In this document: in pieces, positions 44,650 to 53,843 of the stretch | Layout of the letters: each line of letters opens with the position of its first letter | Position numbering within the stretch: position 1 is the first letter of the stretch | Assembly (NCBI GenBank): GCA_001874265.1 | Contig: MPDD01000002.1 | Location: 62,001 to 126,000 of the forward strand | Length of the DNA stretch: 64,000 nt | Source: Bacteroidetes bacterium MedPE-SWsnd-G1 | Lineage (GTDB): Bacteria > Bacteroidota > Bacteroidia > Flavobacteriales > Flavobacteriaceae | Direction: 5' to 3' | Notes under the pieces: generated by a model | Seen by the model: the letters and a program-made list of their open reading frames with translations, nothing else | Told to the model about the DNA's origin: nothing | Database searches by the model: none | Position numbers and translations under genes: made by a program

Positions 44650-46005
44650 TTACTTCTTCTTATTTCTTCTGTTGTAATTTTTATCTCCCTTTGTTCTAGG
44701 TTTCTTGTATTTTTTGGCAATCTCTCTTCTATATGAACCTCCTTGGTTGGTTTTACTATTCTTTTCACTCTTCTCGTGAAAAGCTTCACCAAAAGTTTCT
44801 CTGTTTTTTCGTTTATGAGGATTATTTCTTTCTACTTCTTTTGGCTTTTCCTCTGGAGTTAATTGTTCTGAAATTTCAACTTCGGTCGGAAATTCTATAA
44901 GAGGAATTTCTTGATCCATTAATACCTCTATTGTTAATTTATCTGCTTGTTCTTTTTCCGTAGAAAACAGTATCGTATTCCCTTTCTTTTCTGCCCTACC
45001 CGTTCTACCAATTCTGTGCATATAATTTTCTGGAAAATTTGGGGTGTCAAAATTGATGACATGACTTACTCCTTCAAAATCCAATCCACGAGCCATTACA
45101 TCGGTAGCCACCAAAATCCTGTTAATCCCTTCATCGAACTGATTGATAGATCTAATTCTATAGTTCTGAGTTTTGTTAGAATGAATAACACATAATTCCG
45201 AGTTAAAATTTTCATCTAACGACTCAAATACGCGATCGGCACTTCTTTTATTCGCAACAAAAACTAAAACTTTGGTAAATTCCTCTCTATCATTTAATAG
45301 ATGCTTAAGCAGATTTAGTTTCGTATAAAAATTAACTACGTTATAAGATGATTGTACAATATTATCTAATGGCGTTCCACTTACAGCAATCGAAATTTTC
45401 TTTGGAGCCGTGAAGTAATCTGATATCAAAGCATCTACATCATCGGTCATAGTCGCCGAAAACATAATGTTTTGTCTACGTTCTGGAAGTAGTTCAAAAA
45501 TATTCATTAATTGAAATCGAAAACCTAAATCTAGCATTACATCAACCTCATCAATCACCAACTTCTGAATCGCTTTCATTTTTAAGGCTCGGCTCAATGC
45601 CAAATCATATAATCTTCCTGGCGTTGCAACAACAATATCACATCCTTGGGCAATGGCCATTTTTTGCGTGTTAATATTAGTACCTCCGTATACGCCTTGT
45701 ACCCTAACATTGATATATTTCGCTAATTTTTCAATCTCCTCAACAACTTGCAATACCAATTCACGCGTAGGTACTAAAATTAAAACTCTAGGATTTATTT
45801 GTTGCGAAAATTTTAATTCACGTAATATCGGCAGCATATAAGCAAACGTTTTTCCAGTCCCGGTTTGGGCAATCCCAACCATATCCTTTCCTGAAAGAAT
45901 TACCGACAATGATTTCTCTTGTATCGGTGTTGGATTTTTGAACCCTAAATCATCAATTGCATAATGTAATTGTTTGCTAAGGTTTAAATCTTGAAATGTG
46001 CTCAT
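44650..46005 (-). CDS. DEAD-box ATP-dependent RNA helicase
   Basis: A 451-residue protein starting at the ATG at 46005. An in-frame TTG at 46023 lies inside the -7 box and is rejected. The Q motif ('NPTPIQEKSL'), Walker A ('AQTGTGKT'), motif II as 'DEVD' instead of DEAD, 'FSAT', 'ATDVMARGLDFEGV' and 'HRIGRTGRA' are present. The C-terminal ~80 residues are basic and rich in Lys, Arg and Asn, suiting RNA binding. Probable role: RNA unwinding in ribosome assembly or cold adaptation, as for RhlE-type helicases. Confidence 0.93.
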   Translation of the reverse strand: MSTFQDLNLSKQLHYAIDDLGFKNPTPIQEKSLSVILSGKDMVGIAQTGTGKTFAYMLPILRELKFSQQINPRVLILVPTRELVLQVVEEIEKLAKYINVRVQGVYGGTNINTQKMAIAQGCDIVVATPGRLYDLALSRALKMKAIQKLVIDEVDVMLDLGFRFQLMNIFELLPERRQNIMFSATMTDDVDALISDYFTAPKKISIAVSGTPLDNIVQSSYNVVNFYTKLNLLKHLLNDREEFTKVLVFVANKRSADRVFESLDENFNSELCVIHSNKTQNYRIRSINQFDEGINRILVATDVMARGLDFEGVSHVINFDTPNFPENYMHRIGRTGRAEKKGNTILFSTEKEQADKLTIEVLMDQEIPLIEFPTEVEISEQLTPEEKPKEVERNNPHKRKNRETFGEAFHEKSEKNSKTNQGGSYRREIAKKYKKPRTKGDKNYNRRNKKK

Positions 46006-46020
46006 TACTATAAATTTTTG

Positions 46021-46028
46021 CAAAGATA
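46021..46028 (-). promoter_or_regulatory. -7 promoter box of the helicase gene
   Basis: TAtcTTTG followed by C on the minus strand, 15 bp before the ATG at 46005. It includes the alternative TTG codon, so it decides the start of the helicase in favour of the ATG. Confidence 0.5.
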
Positions 46029-46167
46029 GTGGTTATTTGGTTGGCAGCTAATTGTTATACGTTTATAGTTCAATTTAATAGTTTTAATGCTGAACTTCAC
46101 CACCAGTATTAATTCATATTTGAGCATTTTTAAACATTACTTAACGTAATTTCCTTTGCATTTTACT

Positions 46168-46191
46168 TAATTTTGGAACAATAATTGTTCC
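46168..46191 (+). promoter_or_regulatory. -7 box and perfect 17-bp palindrome of the DUF3108/M23/pgi operon
   Basis: TAatTTTG (46168-46175) matches the -7 consensus. Its last base begins the perfect palindrome GGAACAAT-a-ATTGTTCC (46175-46191), which therefore covers the expected transcription start. This is the arrangement of a repressor operator. The ATG follows 45 bp later. Confidence 0.55.
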
Positions 46192-46236
46192 TTCTAAAAG
46201 TTGTAAACAAAAATAATTCATACAGACTGATACGCT

Positions 46237-47007
46237 ATGAGTAAAAAAGCCCTCTTCATATTAATTTTCCTATGTGTTTTTTTAAAATCTGAAGCACAAA
46301 AAAAAGCATATCAAAGTGGTGAATGGTTAAAGTTTAGAATGCATTATGGATTGATTAATGCCGGTTATGCATCCATTGAAATTAAGGATGCAGAAGAAGA
46401 TGCAAGTGCATACCACGTTACAGGTTTGGGCTGGACTACAGGTATTACCAAATTCTTTTTCCCCGTTGAAGACGATTACCAAACATGGTTCAAGAAAGAT
46501 ACCGAATTACCATATCATTTTAGAAGAAGAATTAGCGAGGGCGGTCATTACAAATCTAGAGATATCTATTTTGACCAAAATGCAAAAACTGCTTTGGTAA
46601 AAGATCACAAACGCAAAACAGAAAAAACCTTTGAAATTGATAATGTTCAGGATATGATATCTTCATTTTACAAATTAAGAAATCATGACATTTCAAATCT
46701 TGAAATAGGAGACGAATTAAAATTAATGATGTTTTTCGATTCAGAAACGTATGATTTTAGAATGCGTTATCTAGGTGATGAGATAATCGACTCTAAATTC
46801 GGAAAAGTAAAATGCCATAAATTTAGACCGCTAGTGCAGTCTGGACGAGTGTTTGAAGCAGAAGAAAGTTTAACCGTTTGGGTCACAGCAGATCTAAATA
46901 AGATTCCAATTAGAATTAAAGCCGATTTAGCTGTTGGGTCATTAAAAGCCGACCTTGATGAATTTAAAGGTTTGGCAAATTCCTTTAACATAATTTTCGA
47001 GAAATAA
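46237..47007 (+). CDS. DUF3108-domain exported protein
   Basis: A 256-residue protein with a signal peptide (~1-20) and a DUF3108 domain: 'YQSGEWLKFRMHYGLINAGY', 'YHVTGLGWTTG', and 'VWVTADLNKIPIRIKADLAV' near the end. Function unknown; the fold resembles periplasmic lipid- or hydrophobic-binding beta proteins. It precedes an M23 peptidase lipoprotein by 50 bp, suggesting a joint role in the envelope. Confidence 0.85.
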   Translation: MSKKALFILIFLCVFLKSEAQKKAYQSGEWLKFRMHYGLINAGYASIEIKDAEEDASAYHVTGLGWTTGITKFFFPVEDDYQTWFKKDTELPYHFRRRISEGGHYKSRDIYFDQNAKTALVKDHKRKTEKTFEIDNVQDMISSFYKLRNHDISNLEIGDELKLMMFFDSETYDFRMRYLGDEIIDSKFGKVKCHKFRPLVQSGRVFEAEESLTVWVTADLNKIPIRIKADLAVGSLKADLDEFKGLANSFNIIFEK

Positions 47008-47011
47008 ATTG

Positions 47012-47019
47012 TACTTTTG
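47012..47019 (+). promoter_or_regulatory. Possible internal -7 box before the M23 lipoprotein gene
   Basis: TActTTTG followed by CC, 38 bp before the TTG start at 47058. No -33 TTG. It may provide a second promoter for the M23 and pgi genes. Confidence 0.35.
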
Positions 47020-47057
47020 CCGCGTTGTATAACAGGGAACCCTAAACTGTATTTCTT

Positions 47058-48317
47058 TTGAAAAAAATTTTTGCACTTTTTATTGGTGTACTTTTATTTG
47101 TGGCATGTGGAGAAGATAAGCCTTCCGATTCTTTAATTGCCGCCAGTATTGTCGAAAAAATAGAACCAACCATACTTTTTGGATACAATTTTGACGACTA
47201 TCATGTAGTACAAGATACAATTGAAAAAGGAGAAAGTTTTGGAGTTATATTAGACAGAAACCATGTCGAATACCCAACTATAAATAAAATAGCAGTTCAA
47301 ATTAAGGACACTTTTGATGTTAGAAGACTTAGGGCTGGAAAACCGTACACTGTTTTAGCAAAAAAAGATTCAACAGAACAAGCACAAGTTTTTATTTATC
47401 AACACAATAAAATTGAATATACTGTCGTCGATTTTTCAGACTCTATTCAGGCTAATAAAGTTAGAAAACCTATCAAGATTGTTGAAAAAACGGCAGCCGG
47501 AATTATTACAAGCTCCTTATCAGAAACGTTGGATAACCAAGGGTTGAGCCCTGCAATTTCTATGGAGTTGTCGACTATTTATGCTTGGACTATTGACTTT
47601 TTTAGGTTACGAGCAAATGATAAATTTAAAATCGTTTACGAAGAGAAATATATAGATGACACAATTTCAGCAGGAATTGGAAAAATTAAAGCGGCTTATT
47701 TTGAGCATGGAGGAAAACCATTCTATGCTTTTAAATTTACAGCAGACTCAATCAATATGATTGAAGATTATTTCGACGAAGATACCAATGTTTTACGGCG
47801 TCAATTTTTAAAGGCGCCAATTCAATTTAATTACAGAATTTCTTCACGCTATAATTTAAAAAGACGTATCGCCTATTATGGCAATAAAGTAAGAGCTCAT
47901 AAAGGAACTGATTTTGCATCACCCGTAGGAACTCCAATTATCGCTACAGCAAATGGTATCGTAACGGAATCTAGACAAAAAGGTGGAAACGGAAAATATG
48001 TGAAAATCAAACACAACGGAACCTATAGTACTCAATACTTACATATGAGTCGACGAGCGGTAAACAAGGGTGAAGTTGTAAAACAGGGTGATATTATTGG
48101 ATATGTAGGTATGACTGGTAACACTGGTGGACCACACGTATGCTATCGTTTCTGGAAAAACGGTAGGCAAGTAGATCCCTTAAAACAAAAATTACCAGCT
48201 GCTAAACCTATGAAAGAAGATTTAAAGCCAATATATTTAGAGGCTATTAAAGATGTAAAATCAACACTCGACGGAATTGTTTTTACTGAAAATTCTTCCG
48301 AAATTGCCGCTCGATAA
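47058..48317 (+). CDS. M23-family metallopeptidase lipoprotein with altered HxH motif
   Basis: A 419-residue lipoprotein (Cys17, 'LLFVAC') with a TTG start; no better ATG exists ahead of the signal sequence. Residues ~30-250 are an OapA/LysM-like N-terminal region, and ~260-380 the LytM domain. Zinc ligands His281 and Asp285 ('HKGTDFASPVG') and 'YLHMS' (His329) are present. The usual HxH motif instead reads 'PHVCYRFWKNG', so the second His, normally a zinc ligand, is Cys362. It probably still binds metal or has changed activity. pgi follows after 18 bp. Confidence 0.88.
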   Translation: MKKIFALFIGVLLFVACGEDKPSDSLIAASIVEKIEPTILFGYNFDDYHVVQDTIEKGESFGVILDRNHVEYPTINKIAVQIKDTFDVRRLRAGKPYTVLAKKDSTEQAQVFIYQHNKIEYTVVDFSDSIQANKVRKPIKIVEKTAAGIITSSLSETLDNQGLSPAISMELSTIYAWTIDFFRLRANDKFKIVYEEKYIDDTISAGIGKIKAAYFEHGGKPFYAFKFTADSINMIEDYFDEDTNVLRRQFLKAPIQFNYRISSRYNLKRRIAYYGNKVRAHKGTDFASPVGTPIIATANGIVTESRQKGGNGKYVKIKHNGTYSTQYLHMSRRAVNKGEVVKQGDIIGYVGMTGNTGGPHVCYRFWKNGRQVDPLKQKLPAAKPMKEDLKPIYLEAIKDVKSTLDGIVFTENSSEIAAR

Positions 48318-48335
48318 CAAACACAACAAAAAAAC

Positions 48336-49907
48336 ATGGCGTTAAAAAATATAAATCCTACTCAAACCGAGGCTTGGAAAAAATTAGATATACACTTTCA
48401 AAATATTCAAGCAACTCATTTAAGATCTCTTTTTAACGACAATCCTTCAAGAAAAGAAGAATTTACTTTAAAGTTTAATGATTTTTCTGTTGATTTTTCT
48501 AAAAATAGAATTACAAAAGAAACGATTGCACACCTTATTAGTTTGGCTGAAGAAACTGAATTGAACGATGCTATATCAAAATATTTCGGAGGAGAAGAAA
48601 TTAACGAAACCGAAGGGCGCGCAGTACTGCATACAGCGCTAAGAAATAAATCTGACAATCCTGTTTTAGTTGATGGGCAAAATGTAATGCCAGAGATTAG
48701 AGAAACACTTTCTAAAATTGAAGAATTTACAAATGAAGTAGTTTCTGGAAACTGGAAAGGCTACACGGATAAATCTATTACCGATGTCGTAAATATTGGT
48801 ATTGGAGGCTCTGATTTAGGTCCAGACATGTTAGTAGATGCATTGAAATTTTATAAGAATCATTTGAACGTCCATTTTGTTTCAAATATTGATGGAGACC
48901 ATGTTCAAGAAATGATTAAAGACCTAAATCCTGAAACCACATTATTTGTAATTGTTTCTAAAACTTTTACAACACAAGAAACATTAACCAATGCACAAAC
49001 TATTAGAAAATGGTTTTTACAAACAGCCAACGAAGCAGCCATTGCAAAACATTTTGTGGCGGTTTCTACCAATTTAAAATCAGTTGCTGAATTTGGAATA
49101 GACAAGAGCAATATTTTCCCGATGTGGAATTGGGTTGGTGGACGTTTTTCTCTTTGGAGCACTGTTGGTTTATCAATTAGTTTAGCAGTTGGATATGAGA
49201 ACTTCAACAGTCTGCTAACAGGTGCTTACGACATGGATGAGCACTTCAAAAATGAAGCTTTCGAAAATAATATTCCTGTTCAATTGGCTTTAATTGGTAT
49301 TTGGTATAATAACTTCTTTGGTTCTGAAACTGAGGTCATTCTTCCATATTCACAATATTTAAACAAATTATCAGCTTATTTACAACAAGCCATTATGGAA
49401 AGTAATGGAAAATCGGTTGATAGAAATGGAGATACAATCGATTACCAAACTGGAAGCATTGTATGGGGAAGTGCAGGGACCAACTCACAGCACGCCTATA
49501 TGCAATTAGTGCACCAAGGCACTAAAATGATTCCTGCTGATTTTATTGGATTTGAAGAATCATTATACGGAAATCAGGAGCATCACGAAAAATTGATGGC
49601 AAACTTTTATGCCCAATCACAAGCTTTAGCGGAAGGTAAAACCAAAGACGAAGTCCACTTAGACTTAAAACTTGATGGTAAATTTGATAGCATTGAAAAA
49701 CTAATGCCGTTTAAAGTTTTTGAAGGCAATAAACCTTCCAATACTATTTTAATTAAAAAATTGACACCCTCTAATTTAGGGAGTTTGATTTCTATGTATG
49801 AGCACAAGATTTTTGTTCAAGGAATTATTTGGAATATTTTTAGCTACGATCAATTTGGAGTGGAACTCGGGAAGGAATTAGCGCATAAAATTTACGCAAA
49901 TCGGTAA
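48336..49907 (+). CDS. pgi: Glucose-6-phosphate isomerase
   Basis: A 523-residue glycolytic enzyme interconverting glucose-6-phosphate and fructose-6-phosphate. Signatures: '[16 protein letters not shown]', '[13 protein letters not shown]', '[14 protein letters not shown]', '[16 protein letters not shown]' and the C-terminal '[14 protein letters not shown]'. Slightly shorter than the E. coli enzyme (549), as usual in Bacteroidota. It is apparently the last gene of the DUF3108-M23-pgi unit; a short AACATT/AATGTT hairpin (49913-49928) follows. Confidence 0.97.
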   Translation: MALKNINPTQTEAWKKLDIHFQNIQATHLRSLFNDNPSRKEEFTLKFNDFSVDFSKNRITKETIAHLISLAEETELNDAISKYFGGEEINETEGRAVLHTALRNKSDNPVLVDGQNVMPEIRETLSKIEEFTNEVVSGNWKGYTDKSITDVVNIGIGGSDLGPDMLVDALKFYKNHLNVHFVSNIDGDHVQEMIKDLNPETTLFVIVSKTFTTQETLTNAQTIRKWFLQTANEAAIAKHFVAVSTNLKSVAEFGIDKSNIFPMWNWVGGRFSLWSTVGLSISLAVGYENFNSLLTGAYDMDEHFKNEAFENNIPVQLALIGIWYNNFFGSETEVILPYSQYLNKLSAYLQQAIMESNGKSVDRNGDTIDYQTGSIVWGSAGTNSQHAYMQLVHQGTKMIPADFIGFEESLYGNQEHHEKLMANFYAQSQALAEGKTKDEVHLDLKLDGKFDSIEKLMPFKVFEGNKPSNTILIKKLTPSNLGSLISMYEHKIFVQGIIWNIFSYDQFGVELGKELAHKIYANR

Positions 49908-50080
49908 TCTTTAACATTTGTTAATGTTTACTTAACACTTCTACTTTCCTTTTCATAACCTTGTTAATAACTAATGTGCTAGTTTTCAATATAAAGCGTA
50001 AATATTTCTACATTTGAGATAGTCACAATTTTTTGTTAAAAATTATACGTTTTCGTTAATTTAGAACCTAAAATATGACA

Positions 50081-50088
50081 TATATTTG
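50081..50088 (+). promoter_or_regulatory. -7 promoter box of the TonB-dependent receptor gene
   Basis: TAtaTTTG followed by C, 30 bp before the ATG at 50118. Transcription would begin about where the alternative TTG (50097) lies, so the ATG is preferred. Confidence 0.5.
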
Positions 50089-50117
50089 CATAACTTTTGA
50101 AAACAAATTTTTTATTT

Positions 50118-52880
50118 ATGAAAAGAATTACAAAATTATTGTTTGCAGTAATGTTTATAGCATCTGCTGCAATGTATGGTCAAACTTTAACTGGTACAGT
50201 TGTAGATGGTGATAACACACCGCTACCTGGAGCAGATGTAATTGTAGTTGGTACTACAAAAGGTGCATCTACCGATTTCAACGGAAAGTTCTCTTTCGAT
50301 GTTGATGCTGGTAGCGGTACTGTAACTGTTTCTTTTATCGGATTTAACGATGTTACTTTAGCCTATACTGTAGGAGCAGGAGCAACTACTGATTTAGGAA
50401 CAATTCAGTTAACGGAATCTGCAGAATCTTTAAACGAGATTGTAGTTACCGGAGTTGTTGATATCGCAAAAGACAGACAAACACCTGTTGCTGTATCTAC
50501 AATTAGATCTGCTGAAATTATTGAAACTTTAGGAACGAAAGAATTTCCTGAATTATTAAACTCTACGCCGTCTGTATATGCTACTAAGCAAGGTGGTGGA
50601 TGGGGAGATGCACGTATTAACATTCGTGGATTCGACCAACGTAACGTGGCCGTTATGATTAACGGAATGCCAGTTAACGATATGGAAAACGGATGGGTAT
50701 ACTGGTCTAACTGGGCAGGTTTATCTGACGTAACAAGTGCTATGCAAGTACAAAGAGGATTAGGTTCTTCTAAATTAGCAATTTCTTCTGTAGGGGGTAC
50801 AATTAACGTTGTTACAAGATCTTCAGATAGAGCTGAAGGAGGTTCTGTTTCTACGACTTTTGGAAACGACGAATACCAAAAATTTGTAGGTTCTTACAAT
50901 ACTGGGTTAATGGATAGTGGATTTTCTGCATCTTTCTTATTCAGTAGAACTACAGGTGAAGGATATGTTGATGGTACGCAGTTTGAAGGACACAACTACT
51001 TTTTAAGTTTAGGTCAAAAAATTAATGACAAGCACGATTTAATGTTCACCTTTACTGGAGCACCTCAATGGCACCACCAAAGAAGTTGGGCAAACCCAGT
51101 TTCTGATTACTTAAAGTATGGAGAAGATGGTGAACCAGATATCAGATACAATAGTGATTGGGGTTATGATGAAAATGGTGAGGCTTTTTCTTTTAGAAGA
51201 AACTTTTACCACAAACCAGTTGCTTCTTTAAACTGGGATTGGAGAATTAACGATAACTCATCTTTGTCTACTGTAGTTTACGCCTCTTGGGGTCGTGGAG
51301 GTGGAACTGGAGAAATTGGACGTATCAATGGATCTCGTCAATACTCTTCTAAATTCAAAAACGCACAAGGAATTGTTCGTGTAGCTGAAATTCAAAGATG
51401 GAACAGAGGAGAAACTGTTGCTGATTTCGGAAGTGATAGACAAATGTTTAATGGAGCTTATTCAAATACTGGTAACAACGGACATCCGACTAGCCAAGGT
51501 GGGCAAGGAAGATATGGAGGAGACAATGGAATTTCTCGTAGAGCTTCTATGAACTCTCACAACTGGTTTGGTTCTGTAATTAACTATAACAACGAATTAA
51601 GCGAAACATTAACAATGGATGCTGGTGTTGATTTAAGAACATATAAAGGATATCACTATAGAGTTGTTAATGATGACTTAGGAGGAGATAACTATATTGA
51701 TTATGACAACAGAAATGAGCCTGCATCTGGAAACTTAATTAATCCTTCTGATTATGTTGAAGCATCTCCAGATTGGAATCCATTTGCTAACATTACAGAT
51801 CAAGAAAAAATTGATTACAACAACGACGGTTTAGTAAACTGGGCTGGTGTATTTGGTCAATTAGAATATAGTAATGATATCGTTTCTGCATTTATTCAAG
51901 GGGCTTACTCTAACCAAAGTTTCAAAAGAATTGAATACTTTAATGAAGTTCCTGGAGATCAAGAAACTGATTGGGAAAATATTGCTGGTGGAAACATTAA
52001 AGGTGGTATTAACTGGAACATTGACGAACAACACAATGTATTTGGTAACTTAGGTTACTATTCTAGACAACCAAACTTTGATGCAGTTTACTTAAACTTT
52101 GGTAACAACTTAAATCCTGACATCCAAAACGAAAAAGTAACTGCTTTTGAACTTGGATATGGATTTAGAGCTGAAAAATTCAGATTAAACTTTAATGCAT
52201 ATAGAACTTCTTGGAAAGATAGATTTGATAGCGCTTCACAAACATTTGATGTAGGTGGTGTTGAAGTAAGAGGTGTTGCAAACTTATACGGAATTACACA
52301 AGTACATACTGGACTTGAATTAGAAGGCTCTATGAACTTCGGAAACTTTATTGTTGACATTATGGGATCTGTAGGTAACTGGGAATATGATGGAAATGTA
52401 ACTGCTAGTTATTTTGATGAAAATCAAAACCCAATTCCTGGTGCTGATGACGAAGTATTATATTTAGATGGAGTAAAAGTAGGAGATGCTGCACAAGTTT
52501 CGGCTAGAATTGGCTTAACTTGGAAAGCTACAGATAACTTAAAATTCAGACTTAGTCAACAGTATTTCGATAATTTATATGCAAATATTGATGCTGCTAG
52601 TTTCAATGATGAAGATCATAAAGGATCATTACAATTACCTGGTTATTCTTTAATGGATGCTGGTGCTTCTTATAGATTTGACTTGAAAAACTCTCGTTCT
52701 ATCTTCTTAAGTTTTAATGCTAGTAACTTAGGTGACCATAAGTATATTTCTGAATCAGATACTAACTACCATGTTGGTGATAGAGGTAATGACGATACTT
52801 GGAATGGAATTAACACTTCTAACCGTGTTTATTATGGTTGGGGAAGAACTTGGAGTACATCTTTAAGATTTGTATTCTAA
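50118..52880 (+). CDS. TonB-dependent receptor with carboxypeptidase-like N-terminal domain
   Basis: A 920-residue outer membrane receptor. Signal peptide ~1-22 ('ASAAMYGQ'), a carboxypeptidase-regulatory-like domain ('PLPGADVIVVGTTKGASTDF'), a plug domain ('RINIRGFDQRNVAVMINGMP') and a 22-stranded barrel rich in aromatic and Asn residues. There is no SusD next to it, so it is a stand-alone receptor; its ligand is unknown. The codon pattern (strong preference, few rare codons) suggests high expression. It is flanked by its own promoter and a strong terminator. Confidence 0.93.
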   Translation: MKRITKLLFAVMFIASAAMYGQTLTGTVVDGDNTPLPGADVIVVGTTKGASTDFNGKFSFDVDAGSGTVTVSFIGFNDVTLAYTVGAGATTDLGTIQLTESAESLNEIVVTGVVDIAKDRQTPVAVSTIRSAEIIETLGTKEFPELLNSTPSVYATKQGGGWGDARINIRGFDQRNVAVMINGMPVNDMENGWVYWSNWAGLSDVTSAMQVQRGLGSSKLAISSVGGTINVVTRSSDRAEGGSVSTTFGNDEYQKFVGSYNTGLMDSGFSASFLFSRTTGEGYVDGTQFEGHNYFLSLGQKINDKHDLMFTFTGAPQWHHQRSWANPVSDYLKYGEDGEPDIRYNSDWGYDENGEAFSFRRNFYHKPVASLNWDWRINDNSSLSTVVYASWGRGGGTGEIGRINGSRQYSSKFKNAQGIVRVAEIQRWNRGETVADFGSDRQMFNGAYSNTGNNGHPTSQGGQGRYGGDNGISRRASMNSHNWFGSVINYNNELSETLTMDAGVDLRTYKGYHYRVVNDDLGGDNYIDYDNRNEPASGNLINPSDYVEASPDWNPFANITDQEKIDYNNDGLVNWAGVFGQLEYSNDIVSAFIQGAYSNQSFKRIEYFNEVPGDQETDWENIAGGNIKGGINWNIDEQHNVFGNLGYYSRQPNFDAVYLNFGNNLNPDIQNEKVTAFELGYGFRAEKFRLNFNAYRTSWKDRFDSASQTFDVGGVEVRGVANLYGITQVHTGLELEGSMNFGNFIVDIMGSVGNWEYDGNVTASYFDENQNPIPGADDEVLYLDGVKVGDAAQVSARIGLTWKATDNLKFRLSQQYFDNLYANIDAASFNDEDHKGSLQLPGYSLMDAGASYRFDLKNSRSIFLSFNASNLGDHKYISESDTNYHVGDRGNDDTWNGINTSNRVYYGWGRTWSTSLRFVF

Positions 52881-52903
52881 ATAATCTATTCTATTATAAA
52901 ATT

Positions 52904-52929
52904 AAAACCGCCCATTGGGCGGTTTTTTT
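52904..52929 (+). terminator. Terminator of the TonB-dependent receptor gene
   Basis: AAAACCGCCC/GGGCGGTTTT is a perfect 10-bp stem with a 3-base loop and a seven-base T-run. It ends the receptor transcript. Confidence 0.92.
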
Positions 52930-53043
52930 ATCTCATAATTTTCCAGTGATCTATTAAGGTTTTCGGCATAAGCAAGTTCTATAATATCGATTAAACACTG
53001 AAAAATATAAGCCTTAGCACGACTATAACTGATTGATTAATAC

Positions 53044-53074
53044 ACAAAAAAAGCCCATCATTTCTGATGAGCTT
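53044..53074 (-). terminator. Terminator of the sdhCAB operon
   Basis: Minus-strand stem AAGCTCATCA/TGATGGGCTT (one G-U pair) with loop GAAA, followed by seven T. It lies 22 bp after the sdhB stop. Confidence 0.88.
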
Positions 53075-53095
53075 TTATTAAATATTATAAAAGGT

Positions 53096-53842
53096 TTACC
53101 CTTTTGAAGTTGCCTTTAAATATTCTCTATTCATTCTTGCAATGTTCTCTAATGAAATTCCTTTTGGGCATTCAACTTCACAAGCACCTGTATTGGTACA
53201 GTTACCAAATCCTTCAGCATCCATTTGCGCAACCATGTTCATAACACGATCTGCTGCCTCAACCTGGCCTTGTGGTAATAATGCATATTGAGAGACTTTA
53301 GCACCAACAAATAGCATTGCACTTGAGTTCTTACATGTTGCTACACAAGCACCACATCCAATACACGTTGCAGCATCCATAGCCTCATCTGCATCTGCCT
53401 TAGCAATTGGCAATGAGTTTGCATCTTGCGTATTACCAGAAGTGTTTACAGAAATATAACCTCCTGCTTGTTGAATTCTATCAAATGAAGTTCTATCAAC
53501 GACCAAATCTTTAATTACAGGAAACGCTGCTGCTCTAAATGGCTCTATATAAATAGTGTCACCATCCTTAAAGGAACGCATGTGTAATTGACATGTCGTA
53601 ATTTCTCTATCTGGCCCATGTGCTTCTCCATTAATATATAATGAACACATACCACAAATCCCCTCTCTACAATCATGATCGAAAGCTACGGGTTCATCTC
53701 CAGAATTTACCAATTGTTCATTTAACACATCTAACATTTCTAAAAAAGACATGTGTTCAGAAATATCAGTCACTTTATAGTCGACCATTTTTCCTTTATC
53801 GTTAGCGTTTTTCTGACGCCATATTTTTAGTGTTAAATTCAT
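53096..53842 (-). CDS. sdhB: Succinate dehydrogenase iron-sulfur subunit
   Basis: A 248-residue subunit of complex II. The N-terminal ferredoxin domain holds the [2Fe-2S] cysteines 58, 63, 66 and 84 ('CREGICGMC'). The C-terminal domain holds the [4Fe-4S] cysteines 160, 163, 166 ('CIGCGAC') and the [3Fe-4S] cysteines 170, 215, 221 and 225 in the usual shared pattern ('[14 protein letters not shown]'). It passes electrons from the FAD subunit to menaquinone at the membrane. One base separates it from sdhA. Confidence 0.97.
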   Translation of the reverse strand: MNLTLKIWRQKNANDKGKMVDYKVTDISEHMSFLEMLDVLNEQLVNSGDEPVAFDHDCREGICGMCSLYINGEAHGPDREITTCQLHMRSFKDGDTIYIEPFRAAAFPVIKDLVVDRTSFDRIQQAGGYISVNTSGNTQDANSLPIAKADADEAMDAATCIGCGACVATCKNSSAMLFVGAKVSQYALLPQGQVEAADRVMNMVAQMDAEGFGNCTNTGACEVECPKGISLENIARMNREYLKATSKG

Positions 53843-53843
53843 C

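Noticed and set aside
44649-44792. Longer 173-residue version of the small gene after the helicase
   Set aside because: The added part overlaps the helicase coding region in another frame and has low-complexity basic composition; the ATG one base after the helicase stop is a better start.
52905-53036. 44-codon open frame on the minus strand between the TonB receptor and sdhB, with protein-like composition
   Set aside because: It has no start codon and runs into the terminator of the receptor gene. It could be a gene remnant, but nothing supports it beyond being open.
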